5,197 bases of DNA from the NCBI GenBank assembly GCA_943327965.2, contig CALPYQ020000156.1:1-5197 (forward strand), given 5' to 3'. A program made the translations under genes and the position numbers. The stretch is from Singulisphaera sp. GP187. GTDB taxonomy: Bacteria; Pseudomonadota; Gammaproteobacteria; Burkholderiales; Burkholderiaceae_C. The notes under the pieces were generated by a model. That model saw only the letters and a list, made by a program, of their open reading frames with translations. It was not told the origin of the DNA and did not search any database. Shown here one piece after another: positions 1 to 5,197 of the stretch (within the stretch, counting starts at the first letter, position 1; each line of letters begins with the position of its first letter).

Positions 1-504
1 ATTGCACCTGTTTGGTACTTCACGCCTTACTACTCCATGTTGCGCGCCATTACCAGCGAGATGATGTATGTCCTCATCGTCTGCGTCCTGTTGGGTGCTG
101 TTTTGGCAGTTAGAAAAAATGCCATGCCCAGCATCCTCAAAGCAGGTCTGGTGGGTGGTGCGGTAGTCGCTTCTGGCTTGATGCTCGCTATCGACGCCAA
201 ATTCTGGGGCGTGGTCGTCATGGGTGGTGCGGTCATCATCATGTTCTTCTTGCCTTGGCTCGATCACAGCCCTGTCAAGTCCATTCGCTACCGTCCGGAC
301 TGGCACAAGTATGTGTACGCCGTGTTCGTGATCAACTTCTTGATCTTGGGCTATTTGGGCGTGCAGCCGCCTTCACCCATCGGTGAGCGTGTTTCTCAAG
401 TGGGCACATTGTTCTACTTTGGCTTCTTCTTGTTGATGCCTTGGTGGAGCAAGTTGGGTACACCGAAGCCTGTACCTGACCGCGTTACTTTCGTTGCGCA
501 CTAA
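1..504 (+). CDS. petB: Cytochrome b of the bc1 complex, C-terminal part (5' end outside window)
   Basis: This is the membrane-embedded, quinol-oxidising subunit of respiratory complex III. The reading frame is open from base 1, so the start and the heme-ligating N-terminal helices lie off the left edge; 167 codons remain. The fragment opens with the Qo-site motif Pro-Val-Trp-Tyr (fragment residues 3-6), the place of PEWY in mitochondria. Hydrophobic stretches follow at about residues 23-37, 50-64, 69-87, 104-121 and 134-148. The signatures KFWGVVVMGG, LPWLDHSPVKSIRYRP and GERVSQVGTLFYFGFFLLMP match proteobacterial cytochrome b from memory of the family. The C-terminus PDRVTFVAH looks complete. 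The gene is followed 18 bases later by petC, the usual pet operon order; the Rieske gene petA would be expected upstream, outside the window. I see no frameshift. The identification is firm; only the missing 5' part limits it. Confidence 0.96.
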   Translation: MAPVWYFTPYYSMLRAITSEMMYVLIVCVLLGAVLAVRKNAMPSILKAGLVGGAVVASGLMLAIDAKFWGVVVMGGAVIIMFFLPWLDHSPVKSIRYRPDWHKYVYAVFVINFLILGYLGVQPPSPIGERVSQVGTLFYFGFFLLMPWWSKLGTPKPVPDRVTFVAH

Positions 505-508
505 GCCC

Positions 509-513
509 AGGAG
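509..513 (+). promoter_or_regulatory. Shine-Dalgarno AGGAG of petC
   Basis: AGGAG lies 9 bases before the ATG at 523 but only 3 bases before the in-frame TTG at 517. It therefore decides the start in favour of ATG 523. It sits in the 18-base gap after the petB stop, consistent with translation from a shared pet operon mRNA. Confidence 0.8.
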
Positions 514-522
514 TATTTGAAA

Positions 523-1290
523 ATGAAATCAATTCAAAAATTTGCACTGGGATTGTGTGTTGCTCTGGCCGCCATCACCGGTGCGCAAGCAGCCGGTGGC
601 AATACCATTGCATGGGACAAAGCACCCGTTAAAACCAACGACTTAGGTTCTTTGCAAAATGGCGCCAAGTTGTTTGTGAACTATTGCTTGAACTGCCACT
701 CTGCAGCATTCATGCGTTACAACCGCTTGCAAGACATTGGCTTAACCAACCAACAGATCAAAGACAACCTGTTGTTTACCACTGACAAAGTGGGCGACAC
801 CATGAAGGCCAACATTGATCCCAAGCAAGCCAAAGACTGGTTTGGTGCTGTGCCCCCCGATTTGACATTGGTGGCTCGTTCACGTTCAGGTCATGGCGGT
901 ACCGGTGCAGATTATCTGTACACCTACCTCCGCACCTACTATCGCGACGAAACCAAGCCAACTGGCTGGAACAATTTGGCTTTCCCCAACGTGGGCATGC
1001 CCAACCCCCTTTGGGAACTTCAAGGCGAGCGTATGCCCGTCTATGAAGAGCGCCAAGAACACGGACATGCTGTTCAAGTTTTCACAGGTTGGAAAACAGT
1101 CAAGCCTGGCACCATGACACCTTTGCAATACGACCAAGCCGTTGGCGATTTGGTCAACTACTTGCAATGGATGGCCGAGCCTGCGCAAAATACCCGTGTT
1201 CGCATTGGCGTTTGGGTCTTGATTTTCTTGTCAATCTTTACTTTCATTGCCTGGCGCTTGAACGCTGCATACTGGAAAGATGTCAAGTAA
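523..1290 (+). CDS. petC: Cytochrome c1 of the bc1 complex
   Basis: This is the membrane-anchored c-type cytochrome of complex III. It takes electrons from the Rieske protein and passes them to soluble cytochrome c or a terminal oxidase, on the periplasmic face. The 255-residue protein starts with a Sec signal peptide: Lys at residues 2 and 6, a hydrophobic core at 7-20, and a likely cleavage after AQA at residue 23. The heme c attachment motif CLNCH is at 55-59, with Cys55, Cys58 and proximal His59. Met159 in NVGMPNPLW is the likely sixth heme ligand by family position. The motifs MRYNRL, PPDLTLVARSR and DYLYTYLRTYY are typical of cytochrome c1. A single C-terminal membrane anchor spans about 228-246 and is followed by a short basic tail. 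The ATG at 523 was chosen over TTG 517 because of Shine-Dalgarno spacing. It is co-directional with petB, 18 bases apart. Nothing is missing. Confidence 0.97.
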   Translation: MKSIQKFALGLCVALAAITGAQAAGGNTIAWDKAPVKTNDLGSLQNGAKLFVNYCLNCHSAAFMRYNRLQDIGLTNQQIKDNLLFTTDKVGDTMKANIDPKQAKDWFGAVPPDLTLVARSRSGHGGTGADYLYTYLRTYYRDETKPTGWNNLAFPNVGMPNPLWELQGERMPVYEERQEHGHAVQVFTGWKTVKPGTMTPLQYDQAVGDLVNYLQWMAEPAQNTRVRIGVWVLIFLSIFTFIAWRLNAAYWKDVK

Positions 1291-1299
1291 GTACTCGTG

Positions 1300-1319
1300 A
1301 TTCGGGCCCATGCCCGAAT
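1300..1319 (+). repeat. Perfect inverted repeat (8-bp stem, 4-base loop) after petC
   Basis: ATTCGGGC and GCCCGAAT are exact reverse complements around the loop CCAT, beginning 10 bases after the petC stop. A G-T pair can extend the stem by one. No T tract follows, so this is not an intrinsic terminator by itself. It could protect the 3' end of the pet mRNA from exonucleases or help terminator function just downstream; both are inference. Confidence 0.7.
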
Positions 1320-1324
1320 TGATG

Positions 1325-1366
1325 GAGTGGGCAGGCCAGCCAACCCGGTGGCTTCCCACTCTTTTT
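1325..1366 (+). terminator. Probable intrinsic terminator of the pet operon
   Basis: GAGTGGG (1325-1331) pairs perfectly with CCCACTC (1355-1361). An inner stem AGCCA/TGGCT (1338-1342 with 1349-1353) closes a 6-base loop, with an internal loop between the two stems. Five T residues follow directly (1362-1366), then GATTTTT. It lies 34 bases after the petC stop and ends just before the sspA Shine-Dalgarno. The internal loop makes it weaker than a classic terminator, so partial read-through into sspA is possible. On the minus strand no T run follows the stem. Confidence 0.65.
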
Positions 1367-1373
1367 GATTTTT

Positions 1374-1378
1374 AGGAG
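1374..1378 (+). promoter_or_regulatory. Shine-Dalgarno AGGAG of sspA
   Basis: AGGAG is separated by 8 bases from ATG 1387, and by 11 from the next in-frame ATG at 1390. It supports the first ATG. It lies only 7 bases after the terminator T tract, so the ribosome site directly abuts the terminator. Confidence 0.75.
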
Positions 1379-1386
1379 CCTTCACC

Positions 1387-1998
1387 ATGATGGTGCTTTA
1401 CTCAGGAACAACCTGCCCTTTCTCTCACCGTTGCCGCTTTGTGCTGTTTGAAAAAGGCATGGATTTTGAAATCCGCGATGTCGATTTGTACAACAAGCCC
1501 GAAGACATCAACGTCATGAACCCCTACGGCCAAGTGCCAATTTTGGTGGAACGCGATTTGATTTTGTACGAGTCCAACATCATCAATGAATACATCGATG
1601 AGCGTTTTCCACATCCCCAACTCATGCCCGGCGATCCTGTAGACCGCGCACGCGTTCGCTTGTTCTTGCTCAACTTCGAAAAAGAGTTGTTCACACATGT
1701 GGCAACATTGGAAAACCGCACGCTCAAGGGCAACGACAAGGCTTTGGAAAAAGCCCGTTCGCACATTCGGGACCGCTTGACCCAATTGGCCCCAGTGTTC
1801 TTGAAAAACAAGTTCATGTTGGGTGACAACTTCTCCATGCTTGATGTGGCCATTGCACCCTTGCTCTGGCGTTTAGATTTTTACGGCATTGACCTCAGCA
1901 AAAATGCGGCACCATTGCTCAAATATGCAGAGCGCATCTTCTCGCGCCCTGCCTACATTGAAGCGCTCACACCTTCAGAAAAGGTCATGCGCAAGTAA
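1387..1998 (+). CDS. sspA: Stringent starvation protein A (GST-fold RNA polymerase-associated regulator)
   Basis: SspA binds RNA polymerase in the cytoplasm. In enterobacteria it supports stationary-phase survival, acid tolerance and phage P1 late transcription. The 203-residue product is slightly shorter than E. coli SspA (212). The N-terminal thioredoxin-like domain covers about residues 1-80: CPFSHRC at 10-16, the cis-proline segment VPILV at 50-54, Glu62-Ser63 in the usual glutathione-binding position, and DERFPHPQLMP at 71-81. The Pro-His-Pro at 75-77 is the surface pocket shown to matter in E. coli SspA. An all-helical GST C-terminal domain follows, including SMLDVAIAPLLWRLD. Cys10 occupies the GST catalytic position, where E. 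coli SspA has no cysteine as I recall its sequence. ATG 1387 was chosen for its AGGAG. sspB follows 35 bases downstream in the same direction, which strongly supports SspA over a generic GST. A petC-sspA neighbourhood is common in betaproteobacteria. Confidence 0.95.
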   Translation: MMVLYSGTTCPFSHRCRFVLFEKGMDFEIRDVDLYNKPEDINVMNPYGQVPILVERDLILYESNIINEYIDERFPHPQLMPGDPVDRARVRLFLLNFEKELFTHVATLENRTLKGNDKALEKARSHIRDRLTQLAPVFLKNKFMLGDNFSMLDVAIAPLLWRLDFYGIDLSKNAAPLLKYAERIFSRPAYIEALTPSEKVMRK

Positions 1999-2034
1999 AT
2001 GCAAGTTCATCTGCAGCACACATTCTCATGGTGA
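1999..2034 (+). other. Possible 11-codon mini-ORF linking sspA and sspB
   Basis: An ATG directly follows the sspA stop (TAAATG) and opens an 11-codon frame, MQVHLQHTFSW. Its TGA at 2032-2034 overlaps the ATG at 2034, one of three candidate sspB starts. The arrangement could carry ribosomes from sspA to sspB by stop-restart coupling. No good Shine-Dalgarno precedes it, and an ORF this short can occur by chance, so this is a low-confidence call. Confidence 0.2.
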
Positions 2035-2513
2035 TGAACGCACTGGAATCTCCCTCAACACGCCCGTACCTTATTCGGGCGATGTATGAGTGGTGTACCG
2101 ATCACTCTTTCACGCCCTATGTGGCGGTCAAAGTGGACGGTTCCGTGCAAGTGCCCCGTGAGTTTGTGCAGGGCGGCGAGATTGTTCTCAACATCAGTTT
2201 CGATGCCACCAGTTCTTTGCAGTTGGGCAATGAGTTCATCGAATTCAAAGCGCGATTTGGCGGCAAACCTCGCGACATCATGGTGCCCATCAATCGAGTG
2301 ATGGCCATCTATGCCCGAGAAAATGGTCAAGGCATGTCTTTCCCCGTTTCAGATTCGCCTTTGGGTCAAACGGTGGTGGGCATGGACAAACTGGCCAGTG
2401 TGCCTGCCTCAACTTCTTCTGCGCCTGCATCTGCTTCATCCTCTGCTTCCGAACAGGATGATCAACCAATTCCGCCAACGCCCACGCGCCCCACACTCAC
2501 TCGAATTAAATAA
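2034..2513 (+). CDS. sspB: ClpXP protease specificity-enhancing factor SspB
   Basis: SspB is a cytoplasmic adaptor that captures ssrA-tagged polypeptides released by trans-translation and tethers them to ClpX for degradation by ClpXP. Numbered from ATG 2034 (159 residues), the substrate-binding domain covers about 8-104. It begins STRPYLIRAMYEWC and contains EIVLNISFDATSSL, EFIEFKARFGGKPR and VMAIYARENGQGMSFP, all strongly typical of the family. A flexible linker at 105-150 is rich in Ser, Ala and then acidic/Pro residues. The last residues, RPTLTRIK, match the short ClpX-docking tail (RPALRVVK in E. coli), so adaptor function is probably intact. Start choice is uncertain: ATG 2028, GTG 2031 and ATG 2034 are all in frame and none has a clear Shine-Dalgarno. 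I prefer 2034 because a TGA overlaps it and the extra residues look non-conserved. It is probably co-transcribed with sspA. Confidence 0.93.
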   Translation: MNALESPSTRPYLIRAMYEWCTDHSFTPYVAVKVDGSVQVPREFVQGGEIVLNISFDATSSLQLGNEFIEFKARFGGKPRDIMVPINRVMAIYARENGQGMSFPVSDSPLGQTVVGMDKLASVPASTSSAPASASSSASEQDDQPIPPTPTRPTLTRIK

Positions 2514-2535
2514 GCCGTGTCAAAAACTGCGTGAG

Positions 2536-2567
2536 TTGCAGAAAAGCATCAAATATTGATTTAAAAT
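2536..2567 (+). promoter_or_regulatory. Weak candidate promoter for tRNA-Thr
   Basis: TAAAAT at 2562-2567 is a good -10-like element placed 9 bases before the mature tRNA 5' end. It is followed by a GC-rich stretch (GCCCG), as often seen in stringently controlled stable-RNA promoters. The only -35-like element is TTGCAG at 2536-2541, but the 20-base spacer is longer than optimal. The 63 bases between sspB and the tRNA hold no terminator, so the tRNA could instead be read from the ssp transcript. Confidence 0.3.
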
Positions 2568-2576
2568 TCAGCCCGT

Positions 2577-2652
2577 GCCGCTTTAGCTCAGTTGGTAGAG
2601 CACTCGCCTTGTAAGCGATAGGTCGTCAGTTCGAATCCGACAAGCGGCACCA
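2577..2652 (+). tRNA. tRNA-Thr, anticodon UGU
   Basis: The 76-base sequence folds as a standard cloverleaf. The acceptor GCCGCTT pairs with AAGCGGC, the D stem GCTC pairs with GAGC around AGTTGGTA, the anticodon loop is CTTGTAA, and the T loop is TTCGAAT. The anticodon TGT is at 2610-2612 and decodes ACA (and by wobble other ACN) threonine codons. The discriminator is A, and CCA is encoded (2650-2652). The anticodon stem has a C-U mismatch at its outer pair (27-43), and the T stem has an A-C mismatch at 52-62. I recall the same A-C feature in E. coli tRNA-Thr(UGU), so neither suggests a pseudogene. It lies downstream of sspB and upstream of a strong terminator. Confidence 0.95.
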
Positions 2653-2660
2653 TTTTTTAA

Positions 2661-2678
2661 GATTTAGTTTTCTAAATC
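2661..2678 (+). repeat. Perfect AT-rich hairpin in the tRNA-Thr trailer
   Basis: GATTTAG (2661-2667) and CTAAATC (2672-2678) are exact reverse complements around TTTT, 8 bases after the encoded CCA. The stem is AT-rich and lacks a downstream T tract, so it is not a terminator. It could shape 3' processing of the precursor tRNA, or be incidental. Confidence 0.5.
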
Positions 2679-2688
2679 CCAATTGATC

Positions 2689-2715
2689 AAACCAGCCTCA
2701 GGGTTGGTTTTTTTT
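2689..2715 (+). terminator. Intrinsic terminator after tRNA-Thr
   Basis: AAACCAGCC (2689-2697) pairs with GGTTGGTTT (2702-2710) as a 9-bp stem with one G-T pair and the 4-base loop TCAG. A T run covers 2708-2715, partly inside the stem. It is a strong intrinsic terminator for the plus strand and closes the tRNA (and possibly the sspA-sspB) transcript. It ends 2 bases before the stop of the convergent DUF721 gene. Read on the minus strand the stem is followed by GATCAATT, so it is not clearly bidirectional. Confidence 0.85.
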
Positions 2716-2717
2716 CG

Positions 2718-3020
2718 TCAAGATTGCAAAATTTTGAGGCGAATTTTGTCGACCGCATGGCCGTGACTGTTCAGATGTGCTTGAAGTGCCGGCAACATTT
2801 GACGTAATTTGGCTGCTGCGGCATTGGAGCTGACCAACAAACACCATTCTGAACCATCAATCGGACCTGCTTGAATGGCATTTCTGAGGGGCGCAGGAAT
2901 GAGTGTGTGCAAGGTTTTCAGTCGAAGACTGGATTCGCGCGTTAGTTCGGTCAGTCGTGCCAAACTGGGCGACTCCTGCGCTGCTTCCATAAGGGTGACT
3001 GCCTGATTGATTTTTGCCAT
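2718..3020 (-). CDS. DUF721 / DciA-like protein (probable replicative helicase loader)
   Basis: The 100-residue product has a DUF721-like pattern: LIPAPLRNAIQAGPIDGSEWCLLVSSNAAAAKLRQ followed by a helix LPALQAHLN and a final strand DKIRLKIL. DciA (DUF721) proteins have a KH-like fold and help load the DnaB replicative helicase in bacteria that lack DnaC or DnaI. That function is by family inference only. The protein is short compared with many DciA proteins, holding little beyond the KH-like core (about residues 20-98), with no long extra tail. It has no signal peptide or membrane segment. The start at 3020 is the only ATG available: the frame is closed upstream by a stop near 3100 and no strong Shine-Dalgarno is visible. 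It diverges from secA, a common neighbour of DUF721 genes, and converges on tRNA-Thr. The gene symbol is left blank because the assignment is at family level. Confidence 0.8.
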   Translation of the reverse strand: MAKINQAVTLMEAAQESPSLARLTELTRESSLRLKTLHTLIPAPLRNAIQAGPIDGSEWCLLVSSNAAAAKLRQMLPALQAHLNSHGHAVDKIRLKILQS

Positions 3021-3157
3021 ACCGTCATTATGCGAGAGCCCCGAACTAATGGGGGAAATTGATCCAAACTTGCCTTTGGCAGCAGTTAAAATGGCGCGTT
3101 AACTTGCGCTTCGTGCGCACGTACTTTTGAATCCACTTTAAGACAGGATTTTCGAGC
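3021..3157. other. Divergent intergenic region between the DUF721 gene and secA
   Basis: These 137 bases must hold the promoters of two divergent genes. I found no convincing sigma-70 pair on either strand: TAAAAT at 3087-3092 lacks a properly spaced -35. A perfect 10-bp palindrome, CGTGCGCACG, lies at 3112-3121. TGCGC (3105-3109) and GCGCA (3115-3119) can also form a small hairpin. No secM-like leader gene is present. Confidence 0.5.
3145..3148 (+). promoter_or_regulatory. Shine-Dalgarno-like AGGA upstream of secA ATG 3158
   Basis: AGGA is spaced 9 bases from an in-frame ATG at 3158, which is 13 codons upstream of the canonical SecA start. No comparable site precedes ATG 3197. It may mark a real upstream start giving an N-terminal extension. 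Confidence 0.5.
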
Positions 3158-3196
3158 ATGTCGTTGCCTACTGGGCAAGACAAGACTCGTTACACC

Positions 3197-5197
3197 ATGG
3201 CGATCAATTTTCTGACCAAAATCTTCGGCAGTCGCAATGACCGCTTAGTCAAGCAGTACCGCAAAACAGTGGTGCAAATCAACGCGCTTGAAACCGAATA
3301 CGAAGCACTGAGCGACGAGCAATTGCGCGCAAAAACGGAAGAGTTTCGCCAACGCGTGGCGCAAGGCGAAGCTTTGGACAAAATTTTGCCTGAAGCATTT
3401 GCGGTGGTGCGTGAGGGCTCCAAACGTGTCATGAAGATGCGTCACTTCGATGTGCAAATGCTGGGCGGTATTTCATTGCACAACGGCAAAATTTCTGAAA
3501 TGCGCACGGGTGAGGGCAAAACCCTGACAGCCACATTGGCGGTGTACCTCAATGCATTGGCCAACAAAGGCGTGCACGTGGTCACGGTCAACGATTACTT
3601 GGCCAGTCGCGATGCGCAGTGGATGGGCAAACTCTACAACTTCTTGGGCATGAGCGTGGGCATTAATTTGCCCCAACTCTCGCGCGAAGAAAAACAAGCC
3701 GCCTACAACTCCGACATTACCTACGGCACTAACAACGAATTTGGTTTTGACTATCTGCGCGACAACATGGTGTACGAAGCCAAAGACCGCGTGCAGCGTG
3801 GCCTCAACTACGCCATCGTTGACGAAGTCGACTCCATCTTGATTGACGAAGCGCGCACACCGCTCATCATCAGTGGTCAAGCTGACGACCACACGGCGCA
3901 ATACCAAGCCATGAACCAAGTGGTTCCCATGTTGACGCGTCAAGAAGGCGAAGCCGATCCGCGCACAGGCGAGGGCATCACCAAGCCGGGCGACTTTACG
4001 GTTGACGAAAAATCAAACCAGGTTTTCTTGACCGAACAAGGTCACGAAAATGCCGAGCGCATTTTGGCCAGTGCTGGGCTTATCCCTGAAGGCGCTAGTC
4101 TGTACGACCCCGCCAATATTTCACTCATGCATCACCTCACGGCCGCATTGCGTGCCAATCACATTTACCACCGCGATCAACACTATGTGGTGCAAGAGGG
4201 TGAGATTGTCATCGTTGATGAGTTCACAGGTCGACTCATGACGGGCCGCCGTTGGAGCGATGGTTTGCACCAAGCCGTGGAAGCCAAAGAAGGCGTGGCC
4301 ATTCAGGCCGAAAACCAAACCATGGCGTCCATCACCTTCCAAAACTATTTCCGTTTGTACGGCAAGTTGGGTGGCATGACGGGTACAGCCGACACCGAAG
4401 CCTACGAGTTCCAAGAAATTTACGGTTTGGAAACAGTGGTCATTCCTCCCAACCGCATCAGCCGCCGTGAAGACCAACTCGATCGCGTCTACAAATCAAG
4501 TCCCGAAAAATACAACGCGGCCATTGCAGACATTCGTGAATGTTATGAGCGCGGTCAGCCTGTGTTGGTGGGCACCACATCCATTGAAAACTCAGAACTC
4601 ATTTCTGAAATGCTGACCAAGGCCCAGTTGCCGCATCAAGTATTGAATGCCAAGCAACATGCCCGCGAAGCCGACATCGTGGCCCAAGCGGGTAGCCCTG
4701 GCATGATCACCATTGCCACCAACATGGCCGGTCGCGGTACCGACATTGTCTTGGGCGGCAATATCGAAAAAGAAATTCAAGCCATTGAGACCGACGAAAG
4801 TTTGGACGAGCAAACGCGTCAAGACAAAGTGGCCGCCAAGCGCACCGAATGGTTGGCCGTGCACGAAAAGGTCAAGTCCTTAGGCGGCTTGCGCATCATT
4901 GCCACCGAGCGCCATGAATCACGCCGCATTGACAATCAACTACGCGGCCGTTCTGGCCGTCAAGGCGATCCTGGTTATTCGCGTTTCTATTTGAGCTTAG
5001 ACGATCCGCTCATGCGCATTTTTGCGGGCGACCGTGTGCGCGCCATCATGGACCGCCTCAAGATGCCAGAAGGCGAAGCCATTGAAGCTGGCATGGTCAC
5101 GCGCAGCATTGAAAGCGCTCAACGCAAAGTCGAGGCACGCAACTTTGACATTCGCAAACAATTGTTGGAATACGATGACGTGTCCAACGATCAGCGC
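3197..5197 (+). CDS. secA: Preprotein translocase ATPase SecA (3' end outside window)
   Basis: SecA is the ATP-driven motor that pushes unfolded preproteins through SecYEG at the inner membrane. The 667 codons present are free of frameshifts and run off the right edge; by comparison with E. coli (901 residues) about a quarter is missing. NBD1 carries Walker A MRTGEGKT at 102-109 (Lys108) and Walker B DEVD at 209-212, the same numbering as E. coli, which supports ATG 3197 as the canonical start. The preprotein cross-linking domain spans roughly 222-370. [12 protein letters not shown] begins at 394. NBD2 contains [15 protein letters not shown] from 508 and the arginine-finger motif [12 protein letters not shown] from 582. 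The scaffold helix begins before the edge ([12 protein letters not shown]). The C-terminal linker and zinc-binding tail are not seen. An in-frame ATG at 3158 with a better Shine-Dalgarno would add 13 residues. The gene is divergent from the DUF721 gene and has no secM upstream. Confidence 0.97.
   Translation, partial: MAINFLTKIFGSRNDRLVKQYRKTVVQINALETEYEALSDEQLRAKTEEFRQRVAQGEALDKILPEAFAVVREGSKRVMKMRHFDVQMLGGISLHNGKISEMRTGEGKTLTATLAVYLNALANKGVHVVTVNDYLASRDAQWMGKLYNFLGMSVGINLPQLSREEKQAAYNSDITYGTNNEFGFDYLRDNMVYEAKDRVQRGLNYAIVDEVDSILIDEARTPLIISGQADDHTAQYQAMNQVVPMLTRQEGEADPRTGEGITKPGDFTVDEKSNQVFLTEQGHENAERILASAGLIPEGASLYDPANISLMHHLTAALRANHIYHRDQHYVVQEGEIVIVDEFTGRLMTGRRWSDGLHQAVEAKEGVAIQAENQTMASITFQNYFRLYGKLGGMTGTADTEAYEFQEIYGLETVVIPPNRISRREDQLDRVYKSSPEKYNAAIADIRECYERGQPVLVGTTSIENSELISEMLTKAQLPHQVLNAKQHAREADIVAQAGSPGMITIATNMAGRGTDIVLGGNIEKEIQAIETDESLDEQTRQDKVAAKRTEWLAVHEKVKSLGGLRIIATERHESRRIDNQLRGRSGRQGDPGYSRFYLSLDDPLMRIFAGDRVRAIMDRLKMPEGEAIEAGMVTRSIESAQRKVEARNFDIRKQLLEYDDVSNDQR

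Noticed and set aside
517..522. TTG at 517 as an alternative petC start
   Set aside because: It leaves only 3 bases to the AGGAG, while ATG 523 has the proper 9-base spacing and gives a clean signal peptide.
886..1188. Minus-strand 100-codon open frame inside petC
   Set aside because: It lies wholly inside a well-supported conserved gene, has no recognisable motif, and is expected as a shadow frame.
2402..2450. Repetitive-looking CT/TC-rich tract in sspB
   Set aside because: It encodes the Ser/Ala-rich linker typical of SspB; the units are irregular and it is not a true tandem repeat.
2577..2652. tRNA-Thr as an integration (att) site for a mobile element
   Set aside because: No integrase gene, no repeated 3' tRNA fragment and no foreign genes are seen next to it in the window.
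3026..3031. Minus-strand CATAAT as a -10 for the DUF721 gene
   Set aside because: It lies only 5 bases from the start codon and has no -35 at suitable distance.
3087..3092. TAAAAT as the -10 of a secA promoter
   Set aside because: TTGCCT (11-base spacer) and TTGATC (22-base spacer) are both badly spaced, so no sigma-70 promoter can be called.
3473..3943. Minus-strand 156-codon open frame inside secA
   Set aside because: It is antisense to the conserved NBD1 and PPXD coding region. Its His/Val-rich composition is the mirror of secA codon usage and resembles no known family.
4121..4477. Minus-strand 118-codon open frame inside secA
   Set aside because: It is a shadow of the secA frame, with no motif and no ribosome site worth noting.

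Overview
The window is an ordinary, densely packed chromosomal segment of a betaproteobacterium. It most resembles Burkholderiales, probably the Comamonadaceae neighbourhood (Limnohabitans or Rhodoferax-like). That placement rests on the gene order petB-petC-sspA-sspB, on the style of the protein sequences (SecA beginning [16 protein letters not shown], the PVWY form of the cytochrome b Qo motif), and on a base composition near 50% GC, lower than in most members of the family. The placement is inference, since no database search was possible. I saw no mobile element, phage gene, CRISPR array or foreign-looking island.

Positions 1-1290 hold the end of the cytochrome bc1 (respiratory complex III) operon: the C-terminal 167 codons of cytochrome b (petB), then complete cytochrome c1 (petC). 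A perfect hairpin and a probable intrinsic terminator lie in the 96-base gap after petC. Positions 1387-2513 hold sspA, a GST-fold protein that associates with RNA polymerase, and sspB, the adaptor that delivers ssrA-tagged proteins to ClpXP. They are 35 bases apart and probably co-transcribed. A tRNA-Thr(UGU) gene with encoded CCA follows at 2577-2652 and ends in a strong intrinsic terminator at 2689-2715.

The second half begins with a short minus-strand DUF721/DciA-like gene (2718-3020), which converges on the tRNA gene and diverges from secA. secA (canonical start 3197) runs off the right edge. It is intact over 667 codons, with Walker A and B residues at the same positions as in E. coli SecA.

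Together the genes serve core physiology: electron transport, starvation-linked transcription, proteolysis of rescued peptides, a threonine tRNA, probable replicative helicase loading and the Sec export motor. No undescribed system is evident. The points most worth checking are fine-scale: the start of secA (an in-frame upstream ATG has the only good Shine-Dalgarno), how sspB is translated (no clear Shine-Dalgarno, but an 11-codon mini-ORF whose stop overlaps its ATG), and the hairpin pair between petC and sspA.
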